Notes: generated by a model from the sequence alone, not told the origin. A DNA stretch of 64,000 nt from Streptococcus parasanguinis (GCA_905188195.1 CAJJKY010000012.1:15076-79075), one strand, 5' to 3'; counted from the first letter of the stretch, positions 1-9,280 are shown. Translations and numbers: made by a program.

Positions 1-604
1 AAAGTTTATCTACATCATTTTCTTCTTCACTAGCTGAGGCTGTTTCTTCATAGTCGCTTGTTTTTATTTGACTACTTGATTCGGTGGTAACCTTTCTCAT
101 AGGAAAAACATCTTTATCAGAAACAATAATCAAAGCAATGATAAGTGTTGCAATGAATGATAACAAAGAAAAAATTAGATATACCATCGTTGCATTTCTA
201 TCTTTCAATTTCTTTCTAAATAATGTAATTAATAGATAGAATAGATTTAAGACACTAAACACTATGGCAACTAGGAAAAATAGGTTAAACAAATCTTCAA
301 AATAGATTTTTCCATGTTGTACAACTGAGAATGTAAAAAATATTATAGCAATTAAAAAAACAAGAAAAATTAAAGAAATATTAATCTTAGTAATCAGTAA
401 AGTATTGTTAAATCTAACTCCTGTATGTGACTTTCTTCTTTTAGAATTCTGAGCCAACGTAATAATGTCATCAAAAATCAGTACCTGTGCATTTATATAT
501 GGTTCAAAATTCAAATTCTCTATTGGAAACTCTTTGGCTGTTCCATTCTCAAAACCAATTACTATATTTTTGTCTGTAATTTTAATTATAATTCCATTCA
601 TCAT
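1..604 (-). CDS. Membrane protein, 3' part cut off by window edge
   Basis: An open frame of 201 codons runs off the left edge, so the C-terminus is missing. It starts at ATG 604 or the adjacent ATG at 601, behind an AGGGGG ribosome site at 609-614. The product has a soluble N-terminus of about 70 residues. Three hydrophobic segments follow, near residues 75-95, 105-125 and 140-160, and then an acidic Ser/Glu-rich tail. A TGATATAAT extended -10 lies at 688-696 on this strand. The DNA is clearly more AT-rich than the mscS region beside it, which suggests accessory DNA. I do not recognise the family. Confidence 0.75.
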   Translation of the reverse strand, partial: MMNGIIIKITDKNIVIGFENGTAKEFPIENLNFEPYINAQVLIFDDIITLAQNSKRRKSHTGVRFNNTLLITKINISLIFLVFLIAIIFFTFSVVQHGKIYFEDLFNLFFLVAIVFSVLNLFYLLITLFRKKLKDRNATMVYLIFSLLSFIATLIIALIIVSDKDVFPMRKVTTESSSQIKTSDYEETASASEEENDVDKL

Positions 605-775
605 AAATCCCCCTAGATTAAATGTAAATATTAAACTAAAAATTTATACTCACTGGATAGCTTCCAGATTATTACCAATTAGTTATAATTATATCATACA
701 TTTTCATATTAAATTAGCTCAATACTAAAATTTACTAACCCCAAAAATATTCAGTTAAATAAGGATTTTCTACAC

Positions 776-806
776 AAAAAAGCTCAGAAACTTTTCTGAG
801 CTTTTC
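776..806 (-). terminator. Rho-independent terminator after mscS
   Basis: The arms AAAAGCTCAGAAA and TTTCTGAGCTTTT form a near-perfect hairpin just past the mscS stop. The minus strand continues into a run of T. The AT-rich arms could also stop transcripts on the other strand. Confidence 0.8.
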
Positions 807-809
807 TTA

Positions 810-1658
810 TTACATGATCCCGTTCTTTCCTGTCGGTAGGTTAATCCCTGCTTCCATCAAGGCATCATGGTAGAGTTTATAGTAGGTATGATAGACAGTC
901 GTCTGGGTGCCATTTTGAGCAGTCATCGCAATGCGGAAGGAATAACGACCATTTTTTTCGATCTGTGGGCCTAAAATCGTAGGACCTGTCAACACTTCTG
1001 GGTGTTTGTCTTGTTCAGACTGATTGACCTGTGTAATCACCTGATAGATCTTGTCGAGATCGGTATTTGCATCTAGCGGAATATCGATTAGCACGCGCAT
1101 ATCGCCACGTGAGAGATTGCTGACGACGGTGATATTGCGATTCGGGACAAAGTGGAGAGTCCCATCAAAATCCCGCACCTGGGTCGTCCGAATCCCGACA
1201 CTACTGACGATTCCGGCAATATTAATAGACCCATTCGTGAGACGAACATTGTCTCCCACATCCAGCTGGCGTTCTAAAAGGATAAAGAAACCATTGACCA
1301 AATCGGAAAGAAAGCCCTGGGCTCCCATCCCAATAGCCACCCCAGCAATCCCAGCACCAGCCAAGAGACTAGAGACTGGAAGGCCCAGAATCGACAAAAT
1401 CCAGTAGATCAAGATGAAATACAAACAATAGTTTAAGAGACTCTCAACCAAACGGAGAATCGTATTTTTACGGGCTTCATCCTGCACCGTATACTTAAAG
1501 GATGGTGTTAATATCCGCTTAACCAGGCTATGGATGACCTTTTTCGCGATAAAAAATAAAAGAAAGACAAAAATCAGAGAGATACATTTTGATATCAGAT
1601 CATCAAAAATCTTCGTCCAGTCTATTTTACTGAAATAACGTTGGAAAGCTTGACTCAT
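810..1658 (-). CDS. Small-conductance mechanosensitive channel, MscS family
   Basis: A 282-residue membrane channel that opens under membrane tension and releases solutes during hypo-osmotic shock. Hydrophobic helices lie near residues 22-40 and 73-93. The pore helix at about 97-125 is rich in Gly and Ala (GAGIAGVAIGMGAQGF), as in MscS. A beta domain follows that begins LLERQLDVGDNV. The length fits the short three-helix MscS/YkuT type. A TGATATAAT extended -10 at 1691-1699 drives it, divergent from sstT. The family is clear; the exact paralogue is not. Confidence 0.9.
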   Translation of the reverse strand: MSQAFQRYFSKIDWTKIFDDLISKCISLIFVFLLFFIAKKVIHSLVKRILTPSFKYTVQDEARKNTILRLVESLLNYCLYFILIYWILSILGLPVSSLLAGAGIAGVAIGMGAQGFLSDLVNGFFILLERQLDVGDNVRLTNGSINIAGIVSSVGIRTTQVRDFDGTLHFVPNRNITVVSNLSRGDMRVLIDIPLDANTDLDKIYQVITQVNQSEQDKHPEVLTGPTILGPQIEKNGRYSFRIAMTAQNGTQTTVYHTYYKLYHDALMEAGINLPTGKNGIM

Positions 1659-1690
1659 TTATTCGGGCCTTTCTATCAAAGAATAGTATG

Positions 1691-1699
1691 ATTATATCA
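1691..1699 (-). promoter_or_regulatory. Extended -10 promoter of mscS
   Basis: TGATATAAT on the minus strand about 33 bases before the mscS start. No good -35 is visible, which is common when the TGn extension is present. Confidence 0.55.
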
Positions 1700-1735
1700 A
1701 ATATTCGGAAATAAGGCTATTTTTTGAAAATTTCA

Positions 1736-1764
1736 TTGCTTTCCCCCCCTAACTATCGTATAAT
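1736..1764 (+). promoter_or_regulatory. sstT promoter
   Basis: A TTGCTT -35 (1736-1741), a 17-base spacer and a perfect TATAAT -10 (1759-1764). It lies downstream of an in-frame ATG at 1724, so that ATG cannot be the start used from this promoter. Confidence 0.7.
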
Positions 1765-1795
1765 ATTCCTTAATTATTTTTTAAGGAGGTCTTAC

Positions 1796-3013
1796 ATGAT
1801 TCATCGATTGATTACCACTTGGAATAAAACCAACCTTATGAAAAGGATCGCAATCGGGATTGTACTTGGTGTCATCCTAGCCCTTCTCTTCCCGAAAGCA
1901 ACTGGCATTGGACTCTTAGGAGAGTTCTTTGTTGGGGGGCTCCGTGCGATCGCACCTCTTTTGGTCTTTGCACTCGTCGCAAACGCCCTCTCCCAACACC
2001 AAAAAGGGACAGAGACTAATATGAAAAAAGTCATCGTCCTCTATCTCCTAGGAACCTTTGCTGCTGCCTTCGTTGCTGTTTTGGTCAATTACATCTTCCC
2101 GATCACCATTACCCTGACTGGAAAGGCCGCTGAAGGATCCTCTCCAAACGGGATTGGCGAAGTGATTAGTAACCTCTTGCTCAAGATCGTCGACAACCCG
2201 GTCAACGCCTTGCAGCAAGCCAACTACATTGGAATCCTTTCTTGGGCTACTGTCTTTGGGATCGCCATGAGAGAGGCGAGTGAACATAGTAAAGACCTCC
2301 TCCAAACTCTAGCAGACATCACTTCAAAAATCGTTGAGTGGATTATCAACCTAGCTCCATTTGGGATCTTAGGCTTGGTCTTCACGACCATCGCTGGCCA
2401 AGGACTCAGTGCCCTTAGCAACTACGGGATTCTCTTACTTGTTTTGGTTGGTACCATGGCTTTTGTAGCCCTGGTCATCAATCCATTGATCGTCTTTTTC
2501 ATGATCCGCAAGAATCCCTATCCCCTTGTTTTTAAATGCCTCCGTGTCAGCGGGGTAACAGCCTTCTTCACCAGAAGTTCTGCAGCCAATATCCCTGTCA
2601 ATATGCGTCTCTGTGAAGAGTTGGGGCTGAATCCAGACACCTATTCTGTCTCCATTCCACTTGGTTCAACTGTAAACATGGCAGGTGCAGCCGTGACGAT
2701 CAATATTTTGACGCTCGCTGCTGCCAATACCTTGCACATTCAGGTTGACTTTGGAACGGCGCTCATCCTGAGTGTCGTAGCGGCTATCTCTGCTTGCGGA
2801 GCATCTGGAGTTGCGGGAGGATCTCTCCTTCTCATTCCTGTTGCTTGTAGCCTCTTTGGCATCACCAATGATTTGGCCATGCAAGTCGTCAGCGTCGGCT
2901 TTATCATCGGGGTCATCCAAGACTCTTGCGAAACAGCCCTCAACTCTTCGACAGATGTGCTCTTCACCGCCATCGCCGAAATGAGTAGCTGGCCAAAAGA
3001 AAAACGCTATTAA
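1796..3013 (+). CDS. sstT: Sodium-dependent serine/threonine transporter SstT
   Basis: A 405-residue dicarboxylate/amino acid:cation symporter (DAACS family) that imports L-serine and L-threonine with Na+. The start at 1796 is chosen because TAAGGAGG lies 5 bases upstream; an earlier in-frame ATG at 1724 precedes the promoter. About eight hydrophobic helices are visible, plus the SstT signature around SSAANIPVNM and IPLGSTVNMAGAAVT, the re-entrant substrate-binding loops. It is monocistronic, with its own promoter and a terminator shared with the convergent symporter gene. Confidence 0.93.
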   Translation: MIHRLITTWNKTNLMKRIAIGIVLGVILALLFPKATGIGLLGEFFVGGLRAIAPLLVFALVANALSQHQKGTETNMKKVIVLYLLGTFAAAFVAVLVNYIFPITITLTGKAAEGSSPNGIGEVISNLLLKIVDNPVNALQQANYIGILSWATVFGIAMREASEHSKDLLQTLADITSKIVEWIINLAPFGILGLVFTTIAGQGLSALSNYGILLLVLVGTMAFVALVINPLIVFFMIRKNPYPLVFKCLRVSGVTAFFTRSSAANIPVNMRLCEELGLNPDTYSVSIPLGSTVNMAGAAVTINILTLAAANTLHIQVDFGTALILSVVAAISACGASGVAGGSLLLIPVACSLFGITNDLAMQVVSVGFIIGVIQDSCETALNSSTDVLFTAIAEMSSWPKEKRY

Positions 3014-3034
3014 ATGTTCCTATCTCACATAGAC

Positions 3035-3068
3035 AAGAAAACCCAGACCTCGCGATCTGGGTTTTCTT
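3035..3068. terminator. Bidirectional terminator between sstT and the symporter gene
   Basis: Arms AAGAAAACCCAGA and TCTGGGTTTTCTT with an 8-base loop. A-tracts and T-tracts flank both sides, so it can serve both convergent genes. It touches the last codon of the minus-strand gene. Confidence 0.85.
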
Positions 3069-4398
3069 ATTTCTTAAAGTATTGTTTGCTTTCTTTGATG
3101 ATGACAGGTGAGAGAGCTAAAAGGGCAATTAGGTTAGGCAAAGCCATCAGCCCATTCACAATATCCGCGATCACCCAGACCAGGTCCAGCTTAAGGAAGC
3201 CTCCTAGTCCAACCATAAAAACAAAGAAGGTCCGATAGAGGTTGATATGCTTGACGCCAAAAAGGAATTCGAAACACCGCTCTCCGTAATAAGACCATCC
3301 AAGAATGGTCGTGGTCGCAAAAAGTACCAAGCATAGGGTCAGAATGATGCCTCCGACTGGGCCAAAGACACCTGTAAACGTATCCTGAGTCAAGGTACTA
3401 GTACTGCCCTTAGCCGTCCACTCACCTGAAACCAAGAGCGAAAGTCCTGTCAAACTACAGATGATAATGGTGTCAATAAAGGTTCCTGTCATGGAGATCA
3501 AACCTTGCTCGACGGGCTCATTGGTCTTGGCTGCGGCGGCTGCAATTGGGGCAGATCCGAGACCCGATTCATTGGAGAAAACTCCACGCGCCACCCCTTT
3601 TTGGATAGCCATTTTGACCGTTGCTCCTGCAAAACCTCCCATGGCTGCAGTCCCTGTAAAAGCACCCGAAAAGACTGCTTTTAAGGCTGGAAGCAATTGG
3701 TCCAGATGCAAGACAATGATCGTGACAGTCGCAAAGATATAGGCAGCCGCCATAAAAGGAACCACTTTTTCAGAGACTTTGGAAATCCAGTGAATCCCAC
3801 CAAAGATGATGGTCGAAACCACTAGCGCAATCACTACACTAGCCACTTCTGGAGCCGTTCCAAAACTAGCTTGAAGAGATCCCGTAATGGAATTAACCTG
3901 GGTCATGGTTCCGATCCCAAAGAGGGCCACCAACACTCCTGCAACCGCAAAGAAAATAGCCAGTGGTCGCCACTTCTCTCCCATCCCGTGAAGAATGTAG
4001 TACATCGGACCACCTGAGATATGACCGTTGTCATCCTTGGTCCGATAACGAATGGCTAAGAGCCCTTCTGCATACTTGGTCGCCATTCCAAAGAAGGCTG
4101 CCATCCACATCCAAAAGAGGGCACCTGGGCCACCTGTCTGAATCGCTGTAGCCACCCCTACAATATTCCCCGTCCCTACAGTAGCCGCTAGAGCCGTCGC
4201 AAGGGCTCCGAAGCTCGAGATATCCCCGTGTCCCTCATCTTCTGTAAAGATCAAGCGAAAAGCTTTTGGAAGGTAGCGGATCTGAAGCAAACCCAAGCGA
4301 AGGGTCAGGTAGATCCCTGTCCCTACTAAAAGCACTAAAAGTGGGGCGCCCCACACTAGATTATCGAGCTGCTGAAAAAACTGCAATACATGATCCAT
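3067..4398 (-). CDS. Alanine/glycine:sodium symporter, AGCS family
   Basis: A 443-residue Na+-coupled importer of small neutral amino acids. It has about ten hydrophobic helices and AGCS signatures: LRLGLLQIRYLPKAFRL near the N-terminus, ATAVGTGNIVGVATAI (about residue 70), GGPGALFWMWMAAFFGMATKY and SNESGLGSAPIAAAAA. AGGAGA precedes the ATG by 7 bases. A glycine riboswitch in the leader makes glycine, or glycine plus alanine, the likely substrate. Confidence 0.92.
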   Translation of the reverse strand: MDHVLQFFQQLDNLVWGAPLLVLLVGTGIYLTLRLGLLQIRYLPKAFRLIFTEDEGHGDISSFGALATALAATVGTGNIVGVATAIQTGGPGALFWMWMAAFFGMATKYAEGLLAIRYRTKDDNGHISGGPMYYILHGMGEKWRPLAIFFAVAGVLVALFGIGTMTQVNSITGSLQASFGTAPEVASVVIALVVSTIIFGGIHWISKVSEKVVPFMAAAYIFATVTIIVLHLDQLLPALKAVFSGAFTGTAAMGGFAGATVKMAIQKGVARGVFSNESGLGSAPIAAAAAKTNEPVEQGLISMTGTFIDTIIICSLTGLSLLVSGEWTAKGSTSTLTQDTFTGVFGPVGGIILTLCLVLFATTTILGWSYYGERCFEFLFGVKHINLYRTFFVFMVGLGGFLKLDLVWVIADIVNGLMALPNLIALLALSPVIIKESKQYFKK

Positions 4399-4439
4399 TT
4401 TCTGTCTCCTTTTTCATCGACCGCTCGACAGAAAAGAGA

Positions 4440-4506
4440 AAAAGAAAGAGCACATGTCAAACATGTACTCTGGTCCTGCTTAAAATAGGGGACTTTCCCT
4501 ATTTTT
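4440..4506 (-). promoter_or_regulatory. Expression platform of the glycine riboswitch (two hairpins)
   Basis: Between aptamer and gene the minus-strand RNA can form two hairpins. The first (4482-4505) pairs AAAATAGGG with CCCTATTTT. The second (4447-4471) pairs AGAGTACATGT with ACATGTGCTCT through one mismatch, followed by a T-rich run (about 4432-4446), as in an intrinsic terminator. The arrangement fits transcriptional control. Confidence 0.6.
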
Positions 4507-4507
4507 C

Positions 4508-4625
4508 GCTCTGTCCTTTTACCTGAGAGTTTGAGTAGAGGTATCCTCTACCTTGCCCCTTCGGTGCCATTTCTGGTCTCTCCAGAGTTCCGTCCATTCA
4601 CAGTCACTCGCGCTCCTGCAAACTT
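4508..4625 (-). ncRNA. Glycine riboswitch (single aptamer)
   Basis: The minus strand carries the conserved gcvT-type aptamer elements in order: CTCTGGAGAGACC, GCACCGAAGGGGCAA, a GTAGAGGATACCTCTAC hairpin, AAACTCTCAGGTAAAAGGACAGAG. These cover about 4508-4592. The usual second full aptamer is absent. About 35 bases on the 5' side (4593-4625) may be a reduced partner stem, as described for singlet glycine riboswitches. It controls the downstream AGCS symporter. Confidence 0.92.
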
Positions 4626-4650
4626 CATTCGGTCGTATGTAATTTTCTCT

Positions 4651-4679
4651 ATTTTAATCGATTTTCAAAAGTTTGTCAA
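4651..4679 (-). promoter_or_regulatory. Promoter of the riboswitch-symporter transcript
   Basis: On the minus strand a perfect TTGACA -35 (4674-4679) stands 17 bases from a TAAAAT -10 (4651-4656), just upstream of the glycine aptamer. Confidence 0.8.
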
Positions 4680-4724
4680 TCGTTTCTGAAAATATCTTGT
4701 AAACTATCTGAAAATATGCGGTTT

Positions 4725-6143
4725 TTAATCACTCAAGGAGAAGTGATTGGTCATGAGGTTGCTAGCATCGAGCAAAATCTTGTCCAAGAGTTGATCTGTC
4801 GCTTCCTGGATTTGATCACTCATAGCTTGGTTTTCCGCTTCAAAATCAACAGTCTCACCTGCTGCAAGTGCACGATCGACCTTATTGATGCGCGCATGTC
4901 CCCAGGCCATTGTCGTTTCTTGGTAATCGTCCAAATCACCAACATGGTGAGCATAGTGAGGATCTGCTAGTCCCGCAATAATCCGGTTGGCCCAGTAGAA
5001 GGAATCCGTTGTTACCTTAGCCGTCGTATTGGCAAAGTAGTCTGGCGTTGTATCCACTTGGGTAAAGAAAGGAACGGCTGTATTGTAAGGCATGGAGCCA
5101 TAAGAAATCCATTGGATGCCTGTCGTTTCTTGTGGTTTATTGGGACGCAATTGTAGAATCGCTGTCTGGCTGGTCCGGTTAATCCCGATCGTCCGGAAGG
5201 TCCGTTGACTCACGTGATCTCCCTCAGGACCATAAGGATCGTAGATAGTGTCTTGGTAATGGTTGCTCAAGACATATTTGACATCTTCAATCGTCACCTT
5301 GCGATAAGGTTTTTGACACCAAGGAATCTCGAAGCTCCGTGGATCCTGCTCGATTTCAGGATTGAGGAAACGCTGGATGGCCCAAGCCCGCGGTGTATTG
5401 TAGTGACGGTCCTTGTCTTTTTGGCTACCAAAGGCATAGCGTGGATTAAAACCTTTCCCTTCTTGATCCAAAATCAAATGGTGCTCTGTGACAAAACGTT
5501 CAAGATCCGGGTCACAAAGAAACTCATCTGGATTACCAAATTCAAAATAATCACTTCCTAGTTGATTCGGGTTGGTCACATAGGCATCATCTGGAACACG
5601 GCGCGCCATCCAGTGGTGACCTCCGATGGTTTCCAACCACCAGATTTCATTCACATCTGAAATCGCAATCCCGTTAGACTCATAAGTTCCATACTCTTCC
5701 AAAATCTTTCCGAGACGCAAGACCCCTTCGCGGGCAGTCTTGACATAAGGCAAGACCAAGGTCAGCATGTCTTCCTCACCGATGCCACTCTCTACAAGGG
5801 GATCTGCCCCTAGCACACGGCTATTGGTCGTAATGGTCTCTGTCTCACTCATAGCTACATTATAGACATTGATCCCAGCTTCTCCCCAGATCCCGTCTTT
5901 AGGAATCGCATCTGGAACCGCTGTATAGCGAACTGGATTATCTGGCAAGTCGATTTCAAAAGTTGATAAAACAGACTTGTAATGACGCGGTTGATCTTCC
6001 GGTTTGACCACGATCAATTTTTTGGGCGTAAAAACGCCATTTTGAGAATCCTCTGTTCGTGCTACAATGGTCGAACCATCATAGCTAGCATTTTTTCCGA
6101 CTAGAATCGTTGTACACGAATCTGCACTTTCACGTTTACGCAT
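4725..6143 (-). CDS. Dipeptidase, peptidase family C69 (PepD type)
   Basis: A 472-residue Ntn-hydrolase that splits dipeptides in the cytoplasm. Family C69 enzymes use a cysteine nucleophile exposed by self-processing; here Cys10 precedes TTILVGKNASYDGSTIVARTED, the conserved start of the mature enzyme. No signal peptide is visible, unlike the second C69 protein at 23.2-24.9 kb. GGGAGG lies 6 bases before the ATG. It probably feeds amino acids from imported peptides. Confidence 0.92.
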   Translation of the reverse strand: MRKRESADSCTTILVGKNASYDGSTIVARTEDSQNGVFTPKKLIVVKPEDQPRHYKSVLSTFEIDLPDNPVRYTAVPDAIPKDGIWGEAGINVYNVAMSETETITTNSRVLGADPLVESGIGEEDMLTLVLPYVKTAREGVLRLGKILEEYGTYESNGIAISDVNEIWWLETIGGHHWMARRVPDDAYVTNPNQLGSDYFEFGNPDEFLCDPDLERFVTEHHLILDQEGKGFNPRYAFGSQKDKDRHYNTPRAWAIQRFLNPEIEQDPRSFEIPWCQKPYRKVTIEDVKYVLSNHYQDTIYDPYGPEGDHVSQRTFRTIGINRTSQTAILQLRPNKPQETTGIQWISYGSMPYNTAVPFFTQVDTTPDYFANTTAKVTTDSFYWANRIIAGLADPHYAHHVGDLDDYQETTMAWGHARINKVDRALAAGETVDFEAENQAMSDQIQEATDQLLDKILLDASNLMTNHFSLSD

Positions 6144-6272
6144 GCGTATCCTCCCAAATCATTCATTGCCTCTATTATAGCACTTTTAAAAGGGAGGACC
6201 TACTGAAAATCAGATTTAAAAGTGAATCCTTTTCAACAACTTTCAATCATTTTCATTATGTCAGATTTTAAA

Positions 6273-6299
6273 AATCCTAGCTGATAAACAGCTAGGATT
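6273..6299 (-). terminator. Terminator after mutS2
   Basis: The perfect arms AATCCTAGCTG and CAGCTAGGATT with a 5-base loop, followed on the minus strand by TTTTTAAAA, 3 bases past the mutS2 stop. Confidence 0.85.
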
Positions 6300-6302
6300 C
6301 GA

Positions 6303-8642
6303 TTAGCCTTTAAACGTGACAATGGTTGCGCCGCTCCCACCTGCATTTTGGGGGGCATATTCAAAACTTTTGACATGTTTGTTGCGACGGAGGTACTTGG
6401 TCACCCCTTCACGGATAACTCCCGTCCCGATCCCGTGGATGATATCGACTTGGGCCATGTTGTTGAGCAGAGCCTGATCGATAAAGCCATCTAGCTCTTG
6501 CATGGCCTCTTCATAGCGTTTTCCACGGAGGTCTAGACGCGCTCTCGGCCCACTCGTGTTTGAACGTTTGACGACATTCACCTGGCGTTTCTTAGGTTGA
6601 GTTGCTTCTTTTTCAGCCTTGATGAGGTTGAATTCTTTTTCTTCCAAGGTCATCTTGATCAAGCCGACTTGCGCCTCCCAGCGGCTATCTTTGAGTTGTT
6701 TGACCAGGGTTCCACGTTGGCCATAGCTGATAACCAAGATTTCATCACCTACCTTAGGAGCACGCGCCTTTTTGGCTTTTTTCAAGACTTTATTTTTAGA
6801 AAGGTCGACGGTTTCAGGAGCGAGTTTTTTCAACTGAGCCTTGGCCTCAATGATCTCATGTGGTTTCAACTGGGATTTGGCGTGAAGCCCTTGAAGGATA
6901 CGGTCACTCTCTGAGAGGGCCATGTCCACAATTTCCTTGGCCTCTTCTCTTGCCTTATTGAGCTCTGTTTCTCTCTCTCTGGTCAATTCGTTATAGAGCT
7001 TTCGAAGAGCGCGATTGAATTTAAGATTTTCTTGCTCGACCTCTTGAATGGTATCCAAGCGCTTGCGACTTTCTAAGGTCTGCGCCTCCAATTTTTCAAT
7101 AATTTGATTGACATCATTATCCGTATTGGTCATCTTCATGGCATCCTGGATAATAGTCTCAGACAAGCCCAAACGGCGGGCAATTTCAAAGGCATTGGAG
7201 CGGCCAGGAACTCCTTGCATGAAGCGATAGGTCGGACGCAGACTCGCTGTGTCAAATTCCATACTGGCATTTTGCACTCCTGCAGTCTCAATTCCGTAGG
7301 CCTTGAGCTCTGGATAGTGGGTTGTCGCCATGGTCTTAATCCCGCGTAAACGCAGGTCTTCTAGGATAGCAATAGCAAGGCCAGCCCCCTCTTGAGGATC
7401 GGTTCCAGCTCCTAACTCATCCAGAAGGATCAAGGAGGCGGTATCCACTTGATTCAAGATAGATACGATATTGGTCATATGACTGGAGAAGGTCGACAAG
7501 CTCTGCTCGATCGATTGTTCATCTCCAATATCTGCAAAGACCTGTGAGAAGATGCCCACACGACTACCTGGATCCGCTAGGATGGGAAGACCAGACTGGG
7601 CCATAATTTGCGCTAGTCCCAGCGTTTTGAGCATGATGGTTTTCCCCCCTGTATTGGGACCGGTAATCACGATTTCTGTCAAGTCCTCGGTAAAATGCAG
7701 ATCATTCGCGACAGCATTTTCAATCAAAGGATGACGTAGTTGCAAGAGCTGAATAGAGCGATTGCTGCTAACCTCTGGTACCACTGCCTTACAATCGCGC
7801 ATAAAGCGATACTTGGCCTTGATCAAGTCCAAGTGACCGATAATCCAAGCGTTATTTGCAATCTCTGCTGCATGAGGGCGCAAGGTGTCAGACAATTCCT
7901 CCAGAATCTGAATAATTTCATAGCGTTCATCGGCTCGATGGTTGGCAATTTCTTCATTAAGATTGACGACTGCTCGAGGCTCGATATAAACGGTATTCCC
8001 GCTGGCTGAGATATCGTGGACCACCCCTGCAATGCGGTTACGATAGGTGTTTTTTACTGGTAGAACATTGCGACCATTCCGACTAGCAATCACAGCATCC
8101 GCCAACATATCGGCCTTGCTTTTCAGCAGGTCTTGGAGAATCTCTCTGACCTGGTGTTCATTTTCCTGGATTCGACGACGGATTTTGGCCAATTTTTCGC
8201 TGGCAAAAGACTCGACAAAGCCTCCTTCGTTGATGGCTTGAAGCCCACCTTGTAGGCGAGGAAGATCCACCAAGTTGTCAAAGAGACGATCAAGCCTTTC
8301 CAGACGGACATTTTCCAAGTTGTCGTAGAAATCCTTGAGCTCATGTGTCACCCGAAGGACAGCTTTTAGCGCTAGTAATTCATCGATATTGAGGGATGCC
8401 TCCATCTCCAAACGCTTGGCCACTGGACGAACATCTTGAATGGTCGACACGGCAAAACGAGGCTCTTCCAAGAGGATCTGCTCCATATCTTCTAGCTCCA
8501 TAAAGGCCGTTTCGATGCTTTCTTTTTTATCAGTTGGAGTAAGGGCTGCTAGCTCCATCTCCCCTTGTTCTGTCTGTAGATAGGGTTCAAAGAGTTGCTT
8601 GACCTTGTCAAACTCCAGAATATCTAAGATTTTTTTATTCAT
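6303..8642 (-). CDS. mutS2: MutS2, ribosome-rescue/recombination ATPase and Smr endonuclease
   Basis: A 779-residue MutS paralogue lacking the mismatch-recognition domain. Known roles are suppression of homologous recombination and, in Bacillus, splitting of collided ribosomes. Walker A GPNTGGKT is at 328-335. Walker B LILLDELGAGTD follows, then a long coiled coil (about 510-600, rich in E, K and R). The Smr nuclease domain at the end carries LDLRG and HGIGTGVIREGV. The length is normal. It follows cvpA on the same strand; a possible attenuator lies between. Confidence 0.95.
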   Translation of the reverse strand: MNKKILDILEFDKVKQLFEPYLQTEQGEMELAALTPTDKKESIETAFMELEDMEQILLEEPRFAVSTIQDVRPVAKRLEMEASLNIDELLALKAVLRVTHELKDFYDNLENVRLERLDRLFDNLVDLPRLQGGLQAINEGGFVESFASEKLAKIRRRIQENEHQVREILQDLLKSKADMLADAVIASRNGRNVLPVKNTYRNRIAGVVHDISASGNTVYIEPRAVVNLNEEIANHRADERYEIIQILEELSDTLRPHAAEIANNAWIIGHLDLIKAKYRFMRDCKAVVPEVSSNRSIQLLQLRHPLIENAVANDLHFTEDLTEIVITGPNTGGKTIMLKTLGLAQIMAQSGLPILADPGSRVGIFSQVFADIGDEQSIEQSLSTFSSHMTNIVSILNQVDTASLILLDELGAGTDPQEGAGLAIAILEDLRLRGIKTMATTHYPELKAYGIETAGVQNASMEFDTASLRPTYRFMQGVPGRSNAFEIARRLGLSETIIQDAMKMTNTDNDVNQIIEKLEAQTLESRKRLDTIQEVEQENLKFNRALRKLYNELTRERETELNKAREEAKEIVDMALSESDRILQGLHAKSQLKPHEIIEAKAQLKKLAPETVDLSKNKVLKKAKKARAPKVGDEILVISYGQRGTLVKQLKDSRWEAQVGLIKMTLEEKEFNLIKAEKEATQPKKRQVNVVKRSNTSGPRARLDLRGKRYEEAMQELDGFIDQALLNNMAQVDIIHGIGTGVIREGVTKYLRRNKHVKSFEYAPQNAGGSGATIVTFKG

Positions 8643-8653
8643 ATTTCTCCTAC

Positions 8654-8695
8654 AAAAAAAGTGAGCGTCCTTCCTTGAATCGGACTTGTCTCACT
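8654..8695 (-). terminator. Possible weak terminator between cvpA and mutS2
   Basis: On the minus strand GTGAG..GTCC can pair with GGAC..CTCAC across a loop, followed by TTTTTTT at 8654-8660, just upstream of the mutS2 ribosome site. The internal bulges make it weaker than the other terminators, so it may only reduce read-through. Confidence 0.45.
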
Positions 8696-8715
8696 CCTTT
8701 CTTCATTTTTGCTCC

Positions 8716-9270
8716 TTAAGCTCCGATAATCGCAGTCACCCACAAGTTGTGGAACAGACTGGAACTGATCGGGGTATGAAGGATGATAAAGCGGATCAAT
8801 CCACTTGCATTTAGTCTATTTTGGATGGAAGCCATGGGAACTGTTGAGAGGACAGTCAAGCCCATCTGGATGACCAAGAGAGTTATCACGACGGCGATCA
8901 CACCCGCTCCAATTTGATACTTGCGATCCTCCAGTTTTTCTGGCTGAGGTACCAAGTGCATAAAGATTCCAATCACACGACCAATCAGATAGATCATCGC
9001 AAAAATCAATACATATGCTAAACCTGCATAAAAGATGTCATCCAATTGAAATAGGTAGCGGTTGGCATAAAAATAATTCACTGATTGCTGGGTGGGACTC
9101 GAAAAAGGAACCCATAGAGACAACACCTTGGCCAGTCCCTTGTAGCTGCCACCTGCAATCAAGAGAGCCACTAAGGTCACTAGAAAGTAATAGGACTGGA
9201 GGATAATCCCTCTTGCATAGCCAATATAAAAGCTCCATGCCAAAATCAATAAGATTAAGAAAGTTAACAT
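8716..9270 (-). CDS. CvpA family membrane protein
   Basis: A 184-residue protein with four hydrophobic helices. The N-terminus MLTFLILLILAWSFYIGYARG matches the CvpA/colicin V production family in layout. Its function in Gram-positives is not established. AGAGGAG precedes the ATG. It lies 10 bases after the zapA-like gene and upstream of mutS2, the usual order zapA-cvpA-mutS2 in streptococci. Confidence 0.85.
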   Translation of the reverse strand: MLTFLILLILAWSFYIGYARGIILQSYYFLVTLVALLIAGGSYKGLAKVLSLWVPFSSPTQQSVNYFYANRYLFQLDDIFYAGLAYVLIFAMIYLIGRVIGIFMHLVPQPEKLEDRKYQIGAGVIAVVITLLVIQMGLTVLSTVPMASIQNRLNASGLIRFIILHTPISSSLFHNLWVTAIIGA

Positions 9271-9280
9271 GTATCTCCTC

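Noticed and set aside
465..728. 87-codon plus-strand frame near the left edge
   Set aside because: It lies antisense to a better supported minus-strand membrane protein with a good ribosome site and promoter.
1051..1407. 118-codon plus-strand frame inside mscS
   Set aside because: Shadow frame of a real channel gene; Arg/Pro-rich and without a ribosome site.
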